DNA of 33,235 nt from an uncultured Prevotella sp. GTDB lineage: Bacteria; Bacteroidota; Bacteroidia; Bacteroidales; Bacteroidaceae. This document shows positions 15,630-24,467 of this stretch, one piece after another. The translations under genes and the position numbers were made by a program. Positions within the stretch are counted from its first letter, which is position 1, and each line of letters opens with the position of its first letter. The stretch is taken from the NCBI GenBank assembly GCA_905233245.1, contig CAJODK010000018.1, forward strand, positions 1 to 33,235. The letters are read 5' to 3'. Below the pieces are notes generated by a model. It made no database searches. It saw only the letters and a list, made by a program, of their open reading frames with translations, and was not told where the DNA came from.

Positions 15630-15660
15630 TTTGTGGTCTTAATTATTTTTTGTAACTTTG
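15630..15660 (+). promoter_or_regulatory. promoter of the aminotransferase-FtsX-ileS series
   Basis: TTTG (15630-15633), exactly 19 nt, then TAACTTTG (15653-15660): the best consensus match in the window. The leader to the ATG at 15691 is about 25 nt. Confidence 0.85.
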
Positions 15661-15690
15661 CACCTTAAATAATAATGCAACTACAATAAG

Positions 15691-16893
15691 ATGCCTATAA
15701 TATCAACACGTGGCGTGGAGATGCCAGAGTCTCCTATCCGCAAATTAGCACCACTGGCAACTGCCGCTAAGGAGCGCGGCATAAAGGTGTATCACCTCAA
15801 CATAGGACAGCCAGACCTGCCGACGCCAAAGGTGGGACTCGATGCGCTGAAGAGTATCGACCGCGATATACTGGAGTATTCTCCTTCGCAGGGATACCTG
15901 TCATACAGGGAGAAACTGGTGAAGTACTATGCCAAGTACGATATCCAGGTAAATCCCGATGACATCATAGTGACCAGTGGCGGTTCGGAAGCCATCCTCT
16001 TCGCTTTCATGGCATGCCTCAATCCTGGCGACGAGATTATAGTGCCAGAGCCAGCATACGCCAACTACATGGCCTTCGCCATCAGTGCCGGAGCCAAGAT
16101 ACGCACCATCGCCACGACGATAGATGAGGGTTTCTCGCTGCCAAAGGTGGAGAAGTTTGAGGAACTTATCAATTCCCGCACACGTGCCATCATGATATGC
16201 AACCCCAACAACCCTACGGGATACCTCTATACCCGCAGGGAGATGAACCAGATACGTGACCTGGTGAAGAAGTACGACCTGTACCTCTTCTCAGACGAGG
16301 TGTACCGCGAGTACATTTACACGGGAAGCCCATATATCTCGGTCTGCCATCTGGAGGGCATAGAGCAGAATACCGTGCTCATCGACTCCGTGTCAAAGCG
16401 CTACAGCGAGTGCGGCATACGTATCGGTTGCCTGATAACGAAGAATAAAGAGATACGACAGGCTGTGATGAAGTTCTGCCAGGCAAGACTCTCACCACCT
16501 CTGATAGGTCAGATAGTGGCAGAGGCCTCGCTGGATGCTCCTGAGGAGTACTATCGTGACGTGTATGACGAATACGTGGAACGCAGAAAGGTGCTTATCG
16601 ACGGACTCAACCGCATACCAGGCGTCTATTCGCCAATACCTATGGGTGCCTTCTACACCATGGCGCAACTGCCAGTGGATGATGCAGAGAAATTCTGCCG
16701 TTGGTGCCTGGAGAAGTTTGACTACGAAGGCGAGACCGTCATGATGGCCCCTGGTGCAGGTTTCTATACCACTCCCGGTGCCGGCATCAATCAGGTGCGT
16801 ATAGCCTACGTGCTGAAGAAGCCTGATCTGGAGCGCGCCCTCGTAGTACTGCGCAAGGCACTGGAGGAGTATCCGGGAAGGGTTGAAGGTTGA
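15691..16893 (+). CDS. PLP-dependent class I/II aminotransferase (aspartate aminotransferase-like)
   Basis: A 400-residue fold-type I aminotransferase. Visible motifs are the cofactor-binding GGSEAI (97-102), NPNNPTG (171-177), SDEVY with Asp202, and the Schiff-base Lys236 in DSVSKRYSECGIRIG. The KRYSECGIRIG form and overall length match the aspartate/aromatic aminotransferases common in Bacteroidetes; the amino-acid substrate is not certain. Its last three codons and stop lie inside the GGTTGAA heptad array that also supplies the next gene's start. Confidence 0.88.
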   Translation: MPIISTRGVEMPESPIRKLAPLATAAKERGIKVYHLNIGQPDLPTPKVGLDALKSIDRDILEYSPSQGYLSYREKLVKYYAKYDIQVNPDDIIVTSGGSEAILFAFMACLNPGDEIIVPEPAYANYMAFAISAGAKIRTIATTIDEGFSLPKVEKFEELINSRTRAIMICNPNNPTGYLYTRREMNQIRDLVKKYDLYLFSDEVYREYIYTGSPYISVCHLEGIEQNTVLIDSVSKRYSECGIRIGCLITKNKEIRQAVMKFCQARLSPPLIGQIVAEASLDAPEEYYRDVYDEYVERRKVLIDGLNRIPGVYSPIPMGAFYTMAQLPVDDAEKFCRWCLEKFDYEGETVMMAPGAGFYTTPGAGINQVRIAYVLKKPDLERALVVLRKALEEYPGRVEG

Positions 16894-16908
16894 AAGTTGA
16901 AGGTTGAA
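16881..16908 (+). repeat. four-unit heptad array spanning stop and start codons
   Basis: GGTTGAA, GGTTGAA, AGTTGAA, GGTTGAA in perfect phase. The TGA stop of the aminotransferase (16891-16893) is in unit 2, and the TTG start of the next gene (16904-16906) is in unit 4. Confidence 0.9.
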
Positions 16909-18139
16909 TGTACCTCTCTACATAGCACGCCACCTGCATGCCTCGGTGCGCATAGCGATGCTGGGTATAGCCATCGGTATAGCCGTGATGATAGTGTCGG
17001 TGTCAGTTGTGATGGGATTCAAGCACTCCATCAGGGATAAAGTGGTGGGATTCGGCAGCCATATCGTGGTGTCTAACTACATGACGCTGCAGACATCAGA
17101 CGATACACAGCCCATCAACGCCACGGACTCGGTCATCAGACGAATGAAGAGTATTGAGGGAGTAAGGCACGTAGGACGATACTCTCTGAAACAGGGAGTG
17201 CTCAAGACGGACACGGACTTCCTCGGAGTGATGCTCAAGGGCATAGGGGAGGATTACGACACCGACTTCCTGGCCCAGAATATAGTAGAGGGCGTGATGC
17301 CCCGACTGAGTGGCGAGAAGAGTACGCGACAACTGCTTGTGTCAAAGCAGATAGCGCAGAAACTGAAACTCAAGACAGGCAGTAAGGTGTATGCCTACTT
17401 CCTGGGCGAGGGTGACGTGAAGACAAGAGTCTTTGAGGTGGCTGGCATATATCAGACCAACCTGACAAAATACGACGAGACATTCTGCTTCGCGGACCTG
17501 TACACGGTGAGCCGACTGAACGGATGGACATGCTCGCAGGAAGAGAAAAAGATGGAGGTGACGGGATGCGAGTTGTTGGTCAGTGACTTCGATAGCATCG
17601 ACGTAGTGGAAGACAGAGTGATAGACCGTATCAACAAGACCCTCGACAGCGAGGGACGCACGCTCTCTTCACTCACCATAAAAGAGATGAATCCGCAGAT
17701 ATTCTCCTGGCTCGAACTGCTGGACCTGAATGTATGGATAATACTCGTACTGATGGTCTGCGTGGCGGGTTTCACGATGATTAGCGGACTGCTCATCATC
17801 ATCATGGAGCGCACCTCGCTGATAGGACTGCTGAAAACCCTCGGAGCAAGGAATTCGCTCATCAGGAGCACCTTCCGATGGTTGGCACTCTCGGTGGCAG
17901 TACGAGGACTGGTGATAGGTAATGTCCTGGGTATAGGACTCTGCCTCGTGCAGCAATACACCGGTGTGGTAAGGCTGGATGCCGAGACCTACTACGTGTC
18001 AGAAGTGCCAGTAGAACTGAACTGGATGATAATACTCCTGTTGAATGCAGCCACCCTGCTGCTCTGCACCCTGGCGCTGGTATTGCCCAGTTTCTGTGCT
18101 TCGATGGTGAAGCCAGCGAAAACGATGAGAATAGAGTAA
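16904..18139 (+). CDS. ABC transporter permease, FtsX/LolC-E-like
   Basis: A 411-residue protein with the layout of lipoprotein-release permeases: TM1 near residues 15-38, a large periplasmic MacB-type domain at about 40-270, and three C-terminal helices (about 276-300, 325-350, 370-400) of the FtsX fold. A LolE-type role in moving lipoproteins to the outer membrane is likely; no ATPase gene is adjacent. TTG at 16904 is the only in-frame start that keeps the conserved N-terminus (VPLYIARHLH). The ATG at 16908 is in another frame and stops after five codons. The start codon is part of the heptad array. Confidence 0.85.
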   Translation: MNVPLYIARHLHASVRIAMLGIAIGIAVMIVSVSVVMGFKHSIRDKVVGFGSHIVVSNYMTLQTSDDTQPINATDSVIRRMKSIEGVRHVGRYSLKQGVLKTDTDFLGVMLKGIGEDYDTDFLAQNIVEGVMPRLSGEKSTRQLLVSKQIAQKLKLKTGSKVYAYFLGEGDVKTRVFEVAGIYQTNLTKYDETFCFADLYTVSRLNGWTCSQEEKKMEVTGCELLVSDFDSIDVVEDRVIDRINKTLDSEGRTLSSLTIKEMNPQIFSWLELLDLNVWIILVLMVCVAGFTMISGLLIIIMERTSLIGLLKTLGARNSLIRSTFRWLALSVAVRGLVIGNVLGIGLCLVQQYTGVVRLDAETYYVSEVPVELNWMIILLLNAATLLLCTLALVLPSFCASMVKPAKTMRIE

Positions 18140-18144
18140 AGGAA

Positions 18145-18172
18145 AAGTATAAAGTATAGAGTATAAAGTATA
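18145..18172 (+). repeat. four-unit heptad array just before ileS
   Basis: AAGTATA, AAGTATA, GAGTATA, AAGTATA in perfect phase, ending 2 nt before the ileS ATG (18175) and starting 5 nt after the preceding stop. It forms nearly the whole intergenic spacer. Confidence 0.9.
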
Positions 18173-18174
18173 AA

Positions 18175-21100
18175 ATGAAATTCAAAGAACATAAAGGTCT
18201 GAACCTAACAGAGACCAATAAAACAGTACTCGCAGAGTGGGAGAAGAATGACATATTCCACAAGAGCATAGAAGAAAAGGAGGGCTGTCCGCAGTTTATC
18301 TTCTATGAGGGACCTCCTTCTGCCAACGGTCATCCTGGCATACACCACGTGATGGGACGTACCATCAAGGATACCTTCCTGCGCTATAAGACCATGAAGG
18401 GTTACCAGGTGAAGCGTAAGGCGGGATGGGATACTCACGGACTACCGGTAGAACTCTCCGTGGAGAAGTCGCTCGGTATCACCAAGGAGGATATCGGCAA
18501 GAAAATCAGCGTGGATGACTATAACGACGCATGCCGCAAGAATGTGATGATGTACACAGACGAGTGGACTCAGTTGACCAACAAGATGGGCTACTGGGTG
18601 GACCTCGAGCACCCTTACATCACCTATGACAATAAGTATATCGAGACACTGTGGCATCTGCTCAAGAAACTCTACGAGAAGGACTTGCTCTACAAGGGCT
18701 ACACCATACAGCCATACTCACCAGCAGCCGGTACAGGCCTGTCCTCTCACGAACTCAATCAGCCAGGTTGCTATCGTGACGTGAAGGATACCACCGTAAC
18801 GGCACAGTTTAAGGTGAAGGAGTGGAAGAATACCTATATCCTAGCCTGGACAACTACTCCCTGGACTCTGCCTTCAAATACTGCCCTCTGCGTAGGACCA
18901 AAGATAGACTACGTAGCGGTAAAGGGTAAGAACCCATACTCCGGACAGGAGGCTACATACATTCTCGCTGAGGCGCGCCTGAGTGCTTACTTCGAAGAGA
19001 CAGAAGAAGAGAAACTCGAGATTGTTTGGCGTGGCAAGGGTACTGACCTCGTGGGTCTGCACTACGAGCAGCTCTTCCCATGGGTGAAGCCTTGCGACAT
19101 GGAGAATGACACGATAGTCGTGAAGGAAGAGGAGGCTTTCCGAGTTATCCCTGGTGACTACGTTACCACAGAAGACGGTACTGGTATAGTACACATCGCA
19201 CCTACCTTTGGTGCTGATGATGCCAAGGTGGCTAAGGATGCAGGCATACCATCTCTTTTCATCATCGACAAGGCAGGCGACACACGTCCTATGGTGGACT
19301 TCCAGGGTAAGTACTTCGTCAAGGAAGACATGAACGATGAGTTCCGCGAGATGTGCGTGAACGAGAGCTACTGGAAGCATGCTGGCGACTACGTGAAGAA
19401 TGCCTACGACCCTAAATATAACGTAAACGGATACGACGAGAAGGCTGCCGCTAAGGATATGGACCTTAATGTTGTCCTCTGTCTGGAGATGAAGGAAGAG
19501 GGTACGGCATTCAAGATAGAGAAGCACGTGCACAACTACCCCCACTGCTGGCGTACGGACAAACCTGTGCTCTACTATCCGCTGGACTCTTGGTTCATAC
19601 GTTCTACGGCAAAGAAAGACCGTATGTTCGAACTCAACAAGACCATCAGCTGGCACCCAGAGTCAACGGGTACGGGACGCTTCGGCAAGTGGCTTGAGAA
19701 CCTTAACGACTGGAACCTCTCTCGTTCGCGCTATTGGGGTACTCCGCTTCCTATCTGGCGCAACCGCGATACTAAGGAAGAGATATGCATAGGCAGTCTG
19801 GAGGAACTCTACAATGAGATAGAGAAGGCTGTCGAGGCTGGCGTGATGACTAGCAACCCACTAAAGGAGAAGGGTTTCGTGCCAGGCGATATGAGTCAGG
19901 CAAACTACGACAAGATAGATATCCACCGTCCGTATGTTGACGATATCAAACTCGTAGGTAAGGACGGTAGCGTGCTCACCCGCGAACTGGACCTCATTGA
20001 TGTGTGGTTTGACTCAGGTGCCATGCCTTATGCTCAGATACACTATCCATTCGAGAATCGTGACCTCATCGACAAGAAGCAGGCCTTCCCTGCAGACTTC
20101 ATCGCTGAGGGCGTTGACCAGACACGCGGATGGTTCTTCACACTGCATGCTATCGCTACTATGGCATTTGACAGCGTGGCATTCAAGAATGTCATCTCCA
20201 ATGGTCTGGTGCTCGACAAGAAGGGCATCAAAATGTCGAAGCGTCTGGGTAATGTGATAAATCCATTTGAGTGTATCGATACCTACGGAACGGATGCCGT
20301 ACGCTGGTATATGGTGACCAACTCCAGTCCTTGGGATAACCTGTCATTCGACCCTGACGGCGTGAAGGAGGTGACCTCAAGTTTCTTCATCAAACTCTAT
20401 CAGGCATACTCATTCTTCACCCTCTATGCCAATGTGGATGGTTTTGAGTATAAGGAGGCTGATGTGGAGTACAGCAAGCGTCCTGACTTTGACCGTTGGC
20501 TGTTGTCAGAACTCAATACTCTGGTGAAGGAGGTGGACAAATACCTAAGCGATTATGATGTAACGCCTGCTGGCCGTCTGATACAGAACTTCGTCATAGA
20601 CAAGCTCTCCAACTGGTACATCCGTCTGAACAAGAAGCGCTTCTGGGGCGGTGGCATGACAGAGGACAAACTTTCTGCTTACCAGACTCTCTATACCTGC
20701 ATCGAGACGCTGGCCAGACTGATAGCACCTATCTCTCCTTTCTATGCAGACCAACTCTTCAACGACCTCAACGAGGTGACTAAGAAGGACGGCGCCCAGA
20801 GCGTGCACCTGGCTAAGTTCCCAGAGGCTAATGACGCATATATAGATAAGGAGTTGGAGGAGGCTATGCAGATAGCCATGCAGGTAACCTCTATGGTACT
20901 CTCGCTGCGTAAGAAGGTGAAGATACCGGTGATACAGGCTCTGCAGACCATCTCCATACCTGCCAGCGACAAGACCATGCGCGCTCGTATCGAAAGAATG
21001 GCAAGCGTAATCCTAGCCGAGACCAACGTGAAGGAACTCTCATTCATCGAAGAAGGCTCAGGCATGCAGTTGGTGAAGAAGGTGAAGTGTAACTTCCGCA

Positions 21101-21591
21101 CCATGGGCAAGAAGTTTGGCAAACTGATGAAGGACGTCAACAACGCTGTTATGGCAATGACTCAGGAGCAGATAACGGAACTGGAGCAGAATGGTTCGAT
21201 TATCCTCTCTGCCGCAGGTCAGGATGTCAATATCGAGGCTGTTGACGTAGAGATAATCTCCGAGGATATCCCAGGCTGGACTATCGCTCAGGAGGGTACT
21301 ATCACCGTGGCTCTCGATATAGAGATAACCGAAGAACTCAAGAATGAGGGTATGGCACGTCTCATCATCAAGCGCATACAGGCTATGCGCAAGGACTCTG
21401 GTTTCGAGATAACAGACCGTATCAATGTGGTGCTGGAGCAGAAACCAGAACTGGAGTCTGCCGTAGCTGCATTCGGTGAGCATATCGCATCTCAGGTGCT
21501 GGCCAACAGTCTCTCGTTCGGCGATGCCTCAGAGGGCAGCCAGCAGGAGTTCGGAGAATTCAAAGCATTCGTAAAAGTAAATAAAGAATAA
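18175..21591 (+). CDS. ileS: isoleucyl-tRNA synthetase
   Basis: A 1138-residue class Ia synthetase charging tRNA-Ile. The HIGH motif appears as PGIHH (residues 54-58, after PPSANGH), the editing domain has TTPWTLPSNTA, and KMSKR is at 686-690. The DWNLSRSRYWGTPLPIW segment is typical of IleRS. The long C-terminal extension and the total length fit the longer, eukaryote-like IleRS clade, a group associated with natural mupirocin resistance; the clade assignment is inferred from length and motifs only. The mRNA leader is a heptad array. Confidence 0.97.
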   Translation: MKFKEHKGLNLTETNKTVLAEWEKNDIFHKSIEEKEGCPQFIFYEGPPSANGHPGIHHVMGRTIKDTFLRYKTMKGYQVKRKAGWDTHGLPVELSVEKSLGITKEDIGKKISVDDYNDACRKNVMMYTDEWTQLTNKMGYWVDLEHPYITYDNKYIETLWHLLKKLYEKDLLYKGYTIQPYSPAAGTGLSSHELNQPGCYRDVKDTTVTAQFKVKEWKNTYILAWTTTPWTLPSNTALCVGPKIDYVAVKGKNPYSGQEATYILAEARLSAYFEETEEEKLEIVWRGKGTDLVGLHYEQLFPWVKPCDMENDTIVVKEEEAFRVIPGDYVTTEDGTGIVHIAPTFGADDAKVAKDAGIPSLFIIDKAGDTRPMVDFQGKYFVKEDMNDEFREMCVNESYWKHAGDYVKNAYDPKYNVNGYDEKAAAKDMDLNVVLCLEMKEEGTAFKIEKHVHNYPHCWRTDKPVLYYPLDSWFIRSTAKKDRMFELNKTISWHPESTGTGRFGKWLENLNDWNLSRSRYWGTPLPIWRNRDTKEEICIGSLEELYNEIEKAVEAGVMTSNPLKEKGFVPGDMSQANYDKIDIHRPYVDDIKLVGKDGSVLTRELDLIDVWFDSGAMPYAQIHYPFENRDLIDKKQAFPADFIAEGVDQTRGWFFTLHAIATMAFDSVAFKNVISNGLVLDKKGIKMSKRLGNVINPFECIDTYGTDAVRWYMVTNSSPWDNLSFDPDGVKEVTSSFFIKLYQAYSFFTLYANVDGFEYKEADVEYSKRPDFDRWLLSELNTLVKEVDKYLSDYDVTPAGRLIQNFVIDKLSNWYIRLNKKRFWGGGMTEDKLSAYQTLYTCIETLARLIAPISPFYADQLFNDLNEVTKKDGAQSVHLAKFPEANDAYIDKELEEAMQIAMQVTSMVLSLRKKVKIPVIQALQTISIPASDKTMRARIERMASVILAETNVKELSFIEEGSGMQLVKKVKCNFRTMGKKFGKLMKDVNNAVMAMTQEQITELEQNGSIILSAAGQDVNIEAVDVEIISEDIPGWTIAQEGTITVALDIEITEELKNEGMARLIIKRIQAMRKDSGFEITDRINVVLEQKPELESAVAAFGEHIASQVLANSLSFGDASEGSQQEFGEFKAFVKVNKE

Positions 21592-21619
21592 ATACTAATA
21601 ACTTAAAATCCAATACATT

Positions 21620-22003
21620 ATGGCTGAAATAGTAAAACGTTACAGCGATGAGGATCTGGCTGAATTCAAGCAGATTATCGAAGAGAAATTAGTGCGTGCA
21701 CGTAAGGATTACGAAGATATGATGAAGCAACTTCGTAATGATGAGGGCAACGACGTAGCTGATACATCGCCTACGTACAAGGTGCTCGAAGAGGGTTCTA
21801 CGACCCAGAACCGTGCTGAGATACTGGTACTGGCAGAGCGCCAGCAGAAGTTTATCAAGGGACTGGAACAGGCTCTTATACGCATACAGAATAAGACCTA
21901 CGGTATCGACCGCATGACAGGCGAACTGATACCAAAGGAACGTCTCCGCGCGGTGCCTCATGCTACACTCTCTGTGGAGTCAAAGATGAAGAAGAACCAT
22001 TGA
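21620..22003 (+). CDS. DksA/TraR-like protein lacking zinc-finger cysteines
   Basis: A 127-residue protein with an N-terminal coiled coil (about residues 8-45 and 62-90) and the C-terminal TraR/DksA signature TGELIPKERLRAVPHATLS. DksA binds the RNA polymerase secondary channel and acts with ppGpp. Here the position normally Cys in YGIC is Asp97, and the whole protein contains no cysteine, so it cannot form the usual four-Cys zinc site. The coiled-coil tip region carries DVADTSPTYK. It lies between ileS and lspA; its TGA overlaps the TTG start of lspA. Confidence 0.88.
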   Translation: MAEIVKRYSDEDLAEFKQIIEEKLVRARKDYEDMMKQLRNDEGNDVADTSPTYKVLEEGSTTQNRAEILVLAERQQKFIKGLEQALIRIQNKTYGIDRMTGELIPKERLRAVPHATLSVESKMKKNH

Positions 22004-22620
22004 AGAAGAGACTCTCAATAGCAGTCTTTGTGTTGGTGCTGCTCGTTATTGATCAAGTGATTAAAGTCACGGTCAAGACGGGGATGTGCCTGCATGAGAG
22101 CATCAGAGTGACGGACTGGTTCTATATCTCTTTTATAGAGAATAATGGCATGGCATACGGAATGTCATTCATTCCTAAGCCTTTGCTGACCGTCTTCCGT
22201 CTCGTGGCATGTTGCTTTCTCGTATGGTATATAAATAAGGAGATAAAGCGAGGAGCCCGGACTCTGTGGCTCGTATTATTGTCAATGGTACTCGCCGGTG
22301 CTGCTGGCAACCTGATAGACTGCATGTTCTACGGACTGATATTCTCGGGTTCGTCGGTGATGTACCCATCCTTCATAGTTCCTTTCGGCACGGGGTATGC
22401 TCCCTTCTTGGAGGGCAGGGTGGTGGATATGCTCTACTTCCCACTGATAGTGACCAAGTATCCAGATTGGTTCCCAGTAATGGGAGGAGAACCATACATA
22501 TTCTTCTCGCCGATATTCAATTTCGCTGATGCATGCATCTCAGTCAGCGTAGTGGCGATAATCCTCTTCTGCAGGAAAGAAATGTCAATGCTCAGTCATA
22601 CACTAAATGACAAGTCTTAG
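22000..22620 (+). CDS. lspA: lipoprotein signal peptidase (signal peptidase II)
   Basis: A 206-residue, four-helix membrane aspartyl protease that cleaves prolipoproteins before the lipidated Cys. Conserved motifs are DQ at 19-20, NNGMAYG (48-54), GAAGNLID (101-107), the catalytic Asp in VVDM (Asp143) and the catalytic Asp in FNFAD (Asp177). A stretch of about 35 residues separates NLID from VVD, longer than in E. coli LspA. The start is TTG, overlapping the upstream TGA (TTGA at 22000-22003); no ATG fits the family N-terminus. The next gene, itself a lipoprotein, overlaps by 14 nt. Confidence 0.95.
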   Translation: MKKRLSIAVFVLVLLVIDQVIKVTVKTGMCLHESIRVTDWFYISFIENNGMAYGMSFIPKPLLTVFRLVACCFLVWYINKEIKRGARTLWLVLLSMVLAGAAGNLIDCMFYGLIFSGSSVMYPSFIVPFGTGYAPFLEGRVVDMLYFPLIVTKYPDWFPVMGGEPYIFFSPIFNFADACISVSVVAIILFCRKEMSMLSHTLNDKS

Positions 22621-23410
22621 TAAAATATCGTTAGGGTTAACGCTATCGTTATCGTTGATAGCCTGTCGCCCAGGTATCCCTGCAGATGTGCTGTCAGAGG
22701 GTGATATGGTGGATATACTATATGACATCCATGTGGCCCAGGCGATGAGCGAGACTAATGCGCTGAATGATAAAAGGGATGTGGTGGCTCTGCGTGCTGC
22801 TGTGCTTAAGAAGTATGACGTGACACAGGAGGAATACGACCGCTCATATCTGTTCTATTGCAGTCATGCTGAGTACATGAACGAGATATATCAAGACCTG
22901 TCGGAGAAGATACGTGACAACGTGGTAGCCGCTGGCGGTAAGATACAGGGCATCGAGACGGAGGAAGCTGATACGGCAAATGTGTGGAATATGGAGTCCA
23001 ACATGTTATTTATGGACCAGCCGCCATACAACAGGGTGTCTTTCTCTGTTATGCCTGACTCTACATTCAGAAGAGGGGACCGCATAAACTTGCAGTATGA
23101 ATCTCAGTTGCTTGTACAAGAGGGTATGGGCGATATGACTGTCTGCCTGAATGTCTTCTATACGGATTCTACCTCGACGTCAAGAATATCACACATCACC
23201 AGTTCTGGAAAGGGCAATGTCTCGGTCTCTGCTGACAGTCTGATGGTGAAGAGAATGACAGGTTTCTTCATGGTCACGCCTCAGAGTCAGGAAAATGCCA
23301 AGCAGTCATTCCGTCTTTTCGTACTGCGCAATATAAAACTGTTGCACCTGCCATCTACAGTAAAATCACAAAATGGCGACAAAGAAGAACAACATACAGA
23401 TCAAGAATAA
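22607..23410 (+). CDS. DUF4296 domain-containing lipoprotein
   Basis: A 267-residue predicted lipoprotein. The signal peptide ends LSLIAC with lipidated Cys20. Residues about 25-115 carry the Bacteroidetes DUF4296 pattern ([20 protein letters not shown], then [33 protein letters not shown] in outline). The C-terminal half is beta-rich and unassigned. The function is unknown. It overlaps lspA by 14 nt upstream and smpB by 38 nt downstream, so the C-terminus ([14 protein letters not shown]) shares DNA with the SmpB start. Placement directly after lspA fits its need for lipoprotein processing. Confidence 0.85.
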   Translation: MTSLSKISLGLTLSLSLIACRPGIPADVLSEGDMVDILYDIHVAQAMSETNALNDKRDVVALRAAVLKKYDVTQEEYDRSYLFYCSHAEYMNEIYQDLSEKIRDNVVAAGGKIQGIETEEADTANVWNMESNMLFMDQPPYNRVSFSVMPDSTFRRGDRINLQYESQLLVQEGMGDMTVCLNVFYTDSTSTSRISHITSSGKGNVSVSADSLMVKRMTGFFMVTPQSQENAKQSFRLFVLRNIKLLHLPSTVKSQNGDKEEQHTDQE

Positions 23411-23834
23411 GAAGGCATCATTCGACTATGTCTTCATCGACACCTATACGGCTGGCATCGTGCTGACAGGCACAGAGATAAAGAGCATCCGTGCAGGCAA
23501 GGCTTCGCTGGTCGATACGTTCTGCTATGTCCACAATGGAGAGATGTGGGTGAAGGGTATGAATATCAGCCCATACTTCTACGGTTCGTATAATAATCAC
23601 GAAGCACGCCGTGACCGCAAACTCCTGCTCAACAAGAAGGAGATACGTCGTCTGGCAGAGGAGACAAAGACACCTGGCTACACTATAGTGCCGACGCTGC
23701 TTTTTATAAATGATAACGGACGCGCAAAACTTAATATAGCTCTCTGCAGAGGTAAGAAGGAATTCGACAAACGAGAGACCCTCAAACTGAAACAGGACAA
23801 GCGTGAAATGGAACGCGCAATAAAACACTTCTGA
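23373..23834 (+). CDS. smpB: SsrA-binding protein SmpB
   Basis: A 153-residue protein that binds tmRNA and delivers it to stalled ribosomes for trans-translation. Family motifs are [22 protein letters not shown] (about residues 19-40) and the basic C-terminal tail [21 protein letters not shown], which reaches into the mRNA channel. The ATG at 23373 lies inside the preceding gene; [19 protein letters not shown] is the expected N-terminus, so the 38-nt overlap appears genuine. Its TGA shares one base with the recR ATG. Confidence 0.96.
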   Translation: MATKKNNIQIKNKKASFDYVFIDTYTAGIVLTGTEIKSIRAGKASLVDTFCYVHNGEMWVKGMNISPYFYGSYNNHEARRDRKLLLNKKEIRRLAEETKTPGYTIVPTLLFINDNGRAKLNIALCRGKKEFDKRETLKLKQDKREMERAIKHF

Positions 23835-24430
23835 TGCCTACTCTGCTCGATAACGCCGTTGGCCAGTTCTCTCGTTTGCCTGGCATAGGTCGCAAGACAG
23901 CCTTGCGCCTGGTGCTTCATATGTTGCGTCAGGAACAGGAGGATGTTGATGCGCTGGCAGATGCCCTTAAAGTATTGCGCAGGGATGTGAAATATTGCAG
24001 AGTGTGCTACAATATATCGGATGAGGATGTCTGCCCGATATGCTCCGATACTCGCAGAGACAGCAGTACTATCTGCGTAGTGGAGAATATACAGGACGTG
24101 CTTGCCATAGAGCATACCCAAGGCTACAATGGCCTCTATCATGTACTGGGTGGTATCATATCACCAATGGATGGCATAGGACCTCAGGATATAAAGATAG
24201 ACGAACTAGTCGAGCGAGTGAGAGAGGGTGGAGTAAAAGAAGTCATCTTTGCACTTGCCAGCACAATGGAGGGCGACACGACAAACTTCTATATCTCACG
24301 TCGCTTGCAGGAGTTTCCTGATGTAAGACTCTCCGTTATCGCACGTGGTATCAGCGTGGGTGACGAACTGCAATATACCGATGAGGTGACACTGGCTCGC
24401 AGTATACAGAATAGAACACCTTTACAATAA
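23834..24430 (+). CDS. recR: recombination mediator RecR
   Basis: A 198-residue protein of the RecFOR pathway that helps load RecA at gaps. The helix-hairpin-helix is [18 protein letters not shown] (about 14-31). The zinc ligands are Cys55, Cys58, Cys67 and Cys70. The Toprim domain starts at about residue 78 with [15 protein letters not shown], and [10 protein letters not shown] is the family motif. It begins at the last base of the smpB stop (TGATG). A 37-nt A-rich spacer leads to the transporter gene. Confidence 0.96.
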   Translation: MPTLLDNAVGQFSRLPGIGRKTALRLVLHMLRQEQEDVDALADALKVLRRDVKYCRVCYNISDEDVCPICSDTRRDSSTICVVENIQDVLAIEHTQGYNGLYHVLGGIISPMDGIGPQDIKIDELVERVREGGVKEVIFALASTMEGDTTNFYISRRLQEFPDVRLSVIARGISVGDELQYTDEVTLARSIQNRTPLQ

Positions 24431-24467
24431 ATAATAGACAACAAAAATAACCTAAAACTAAGTAAAA

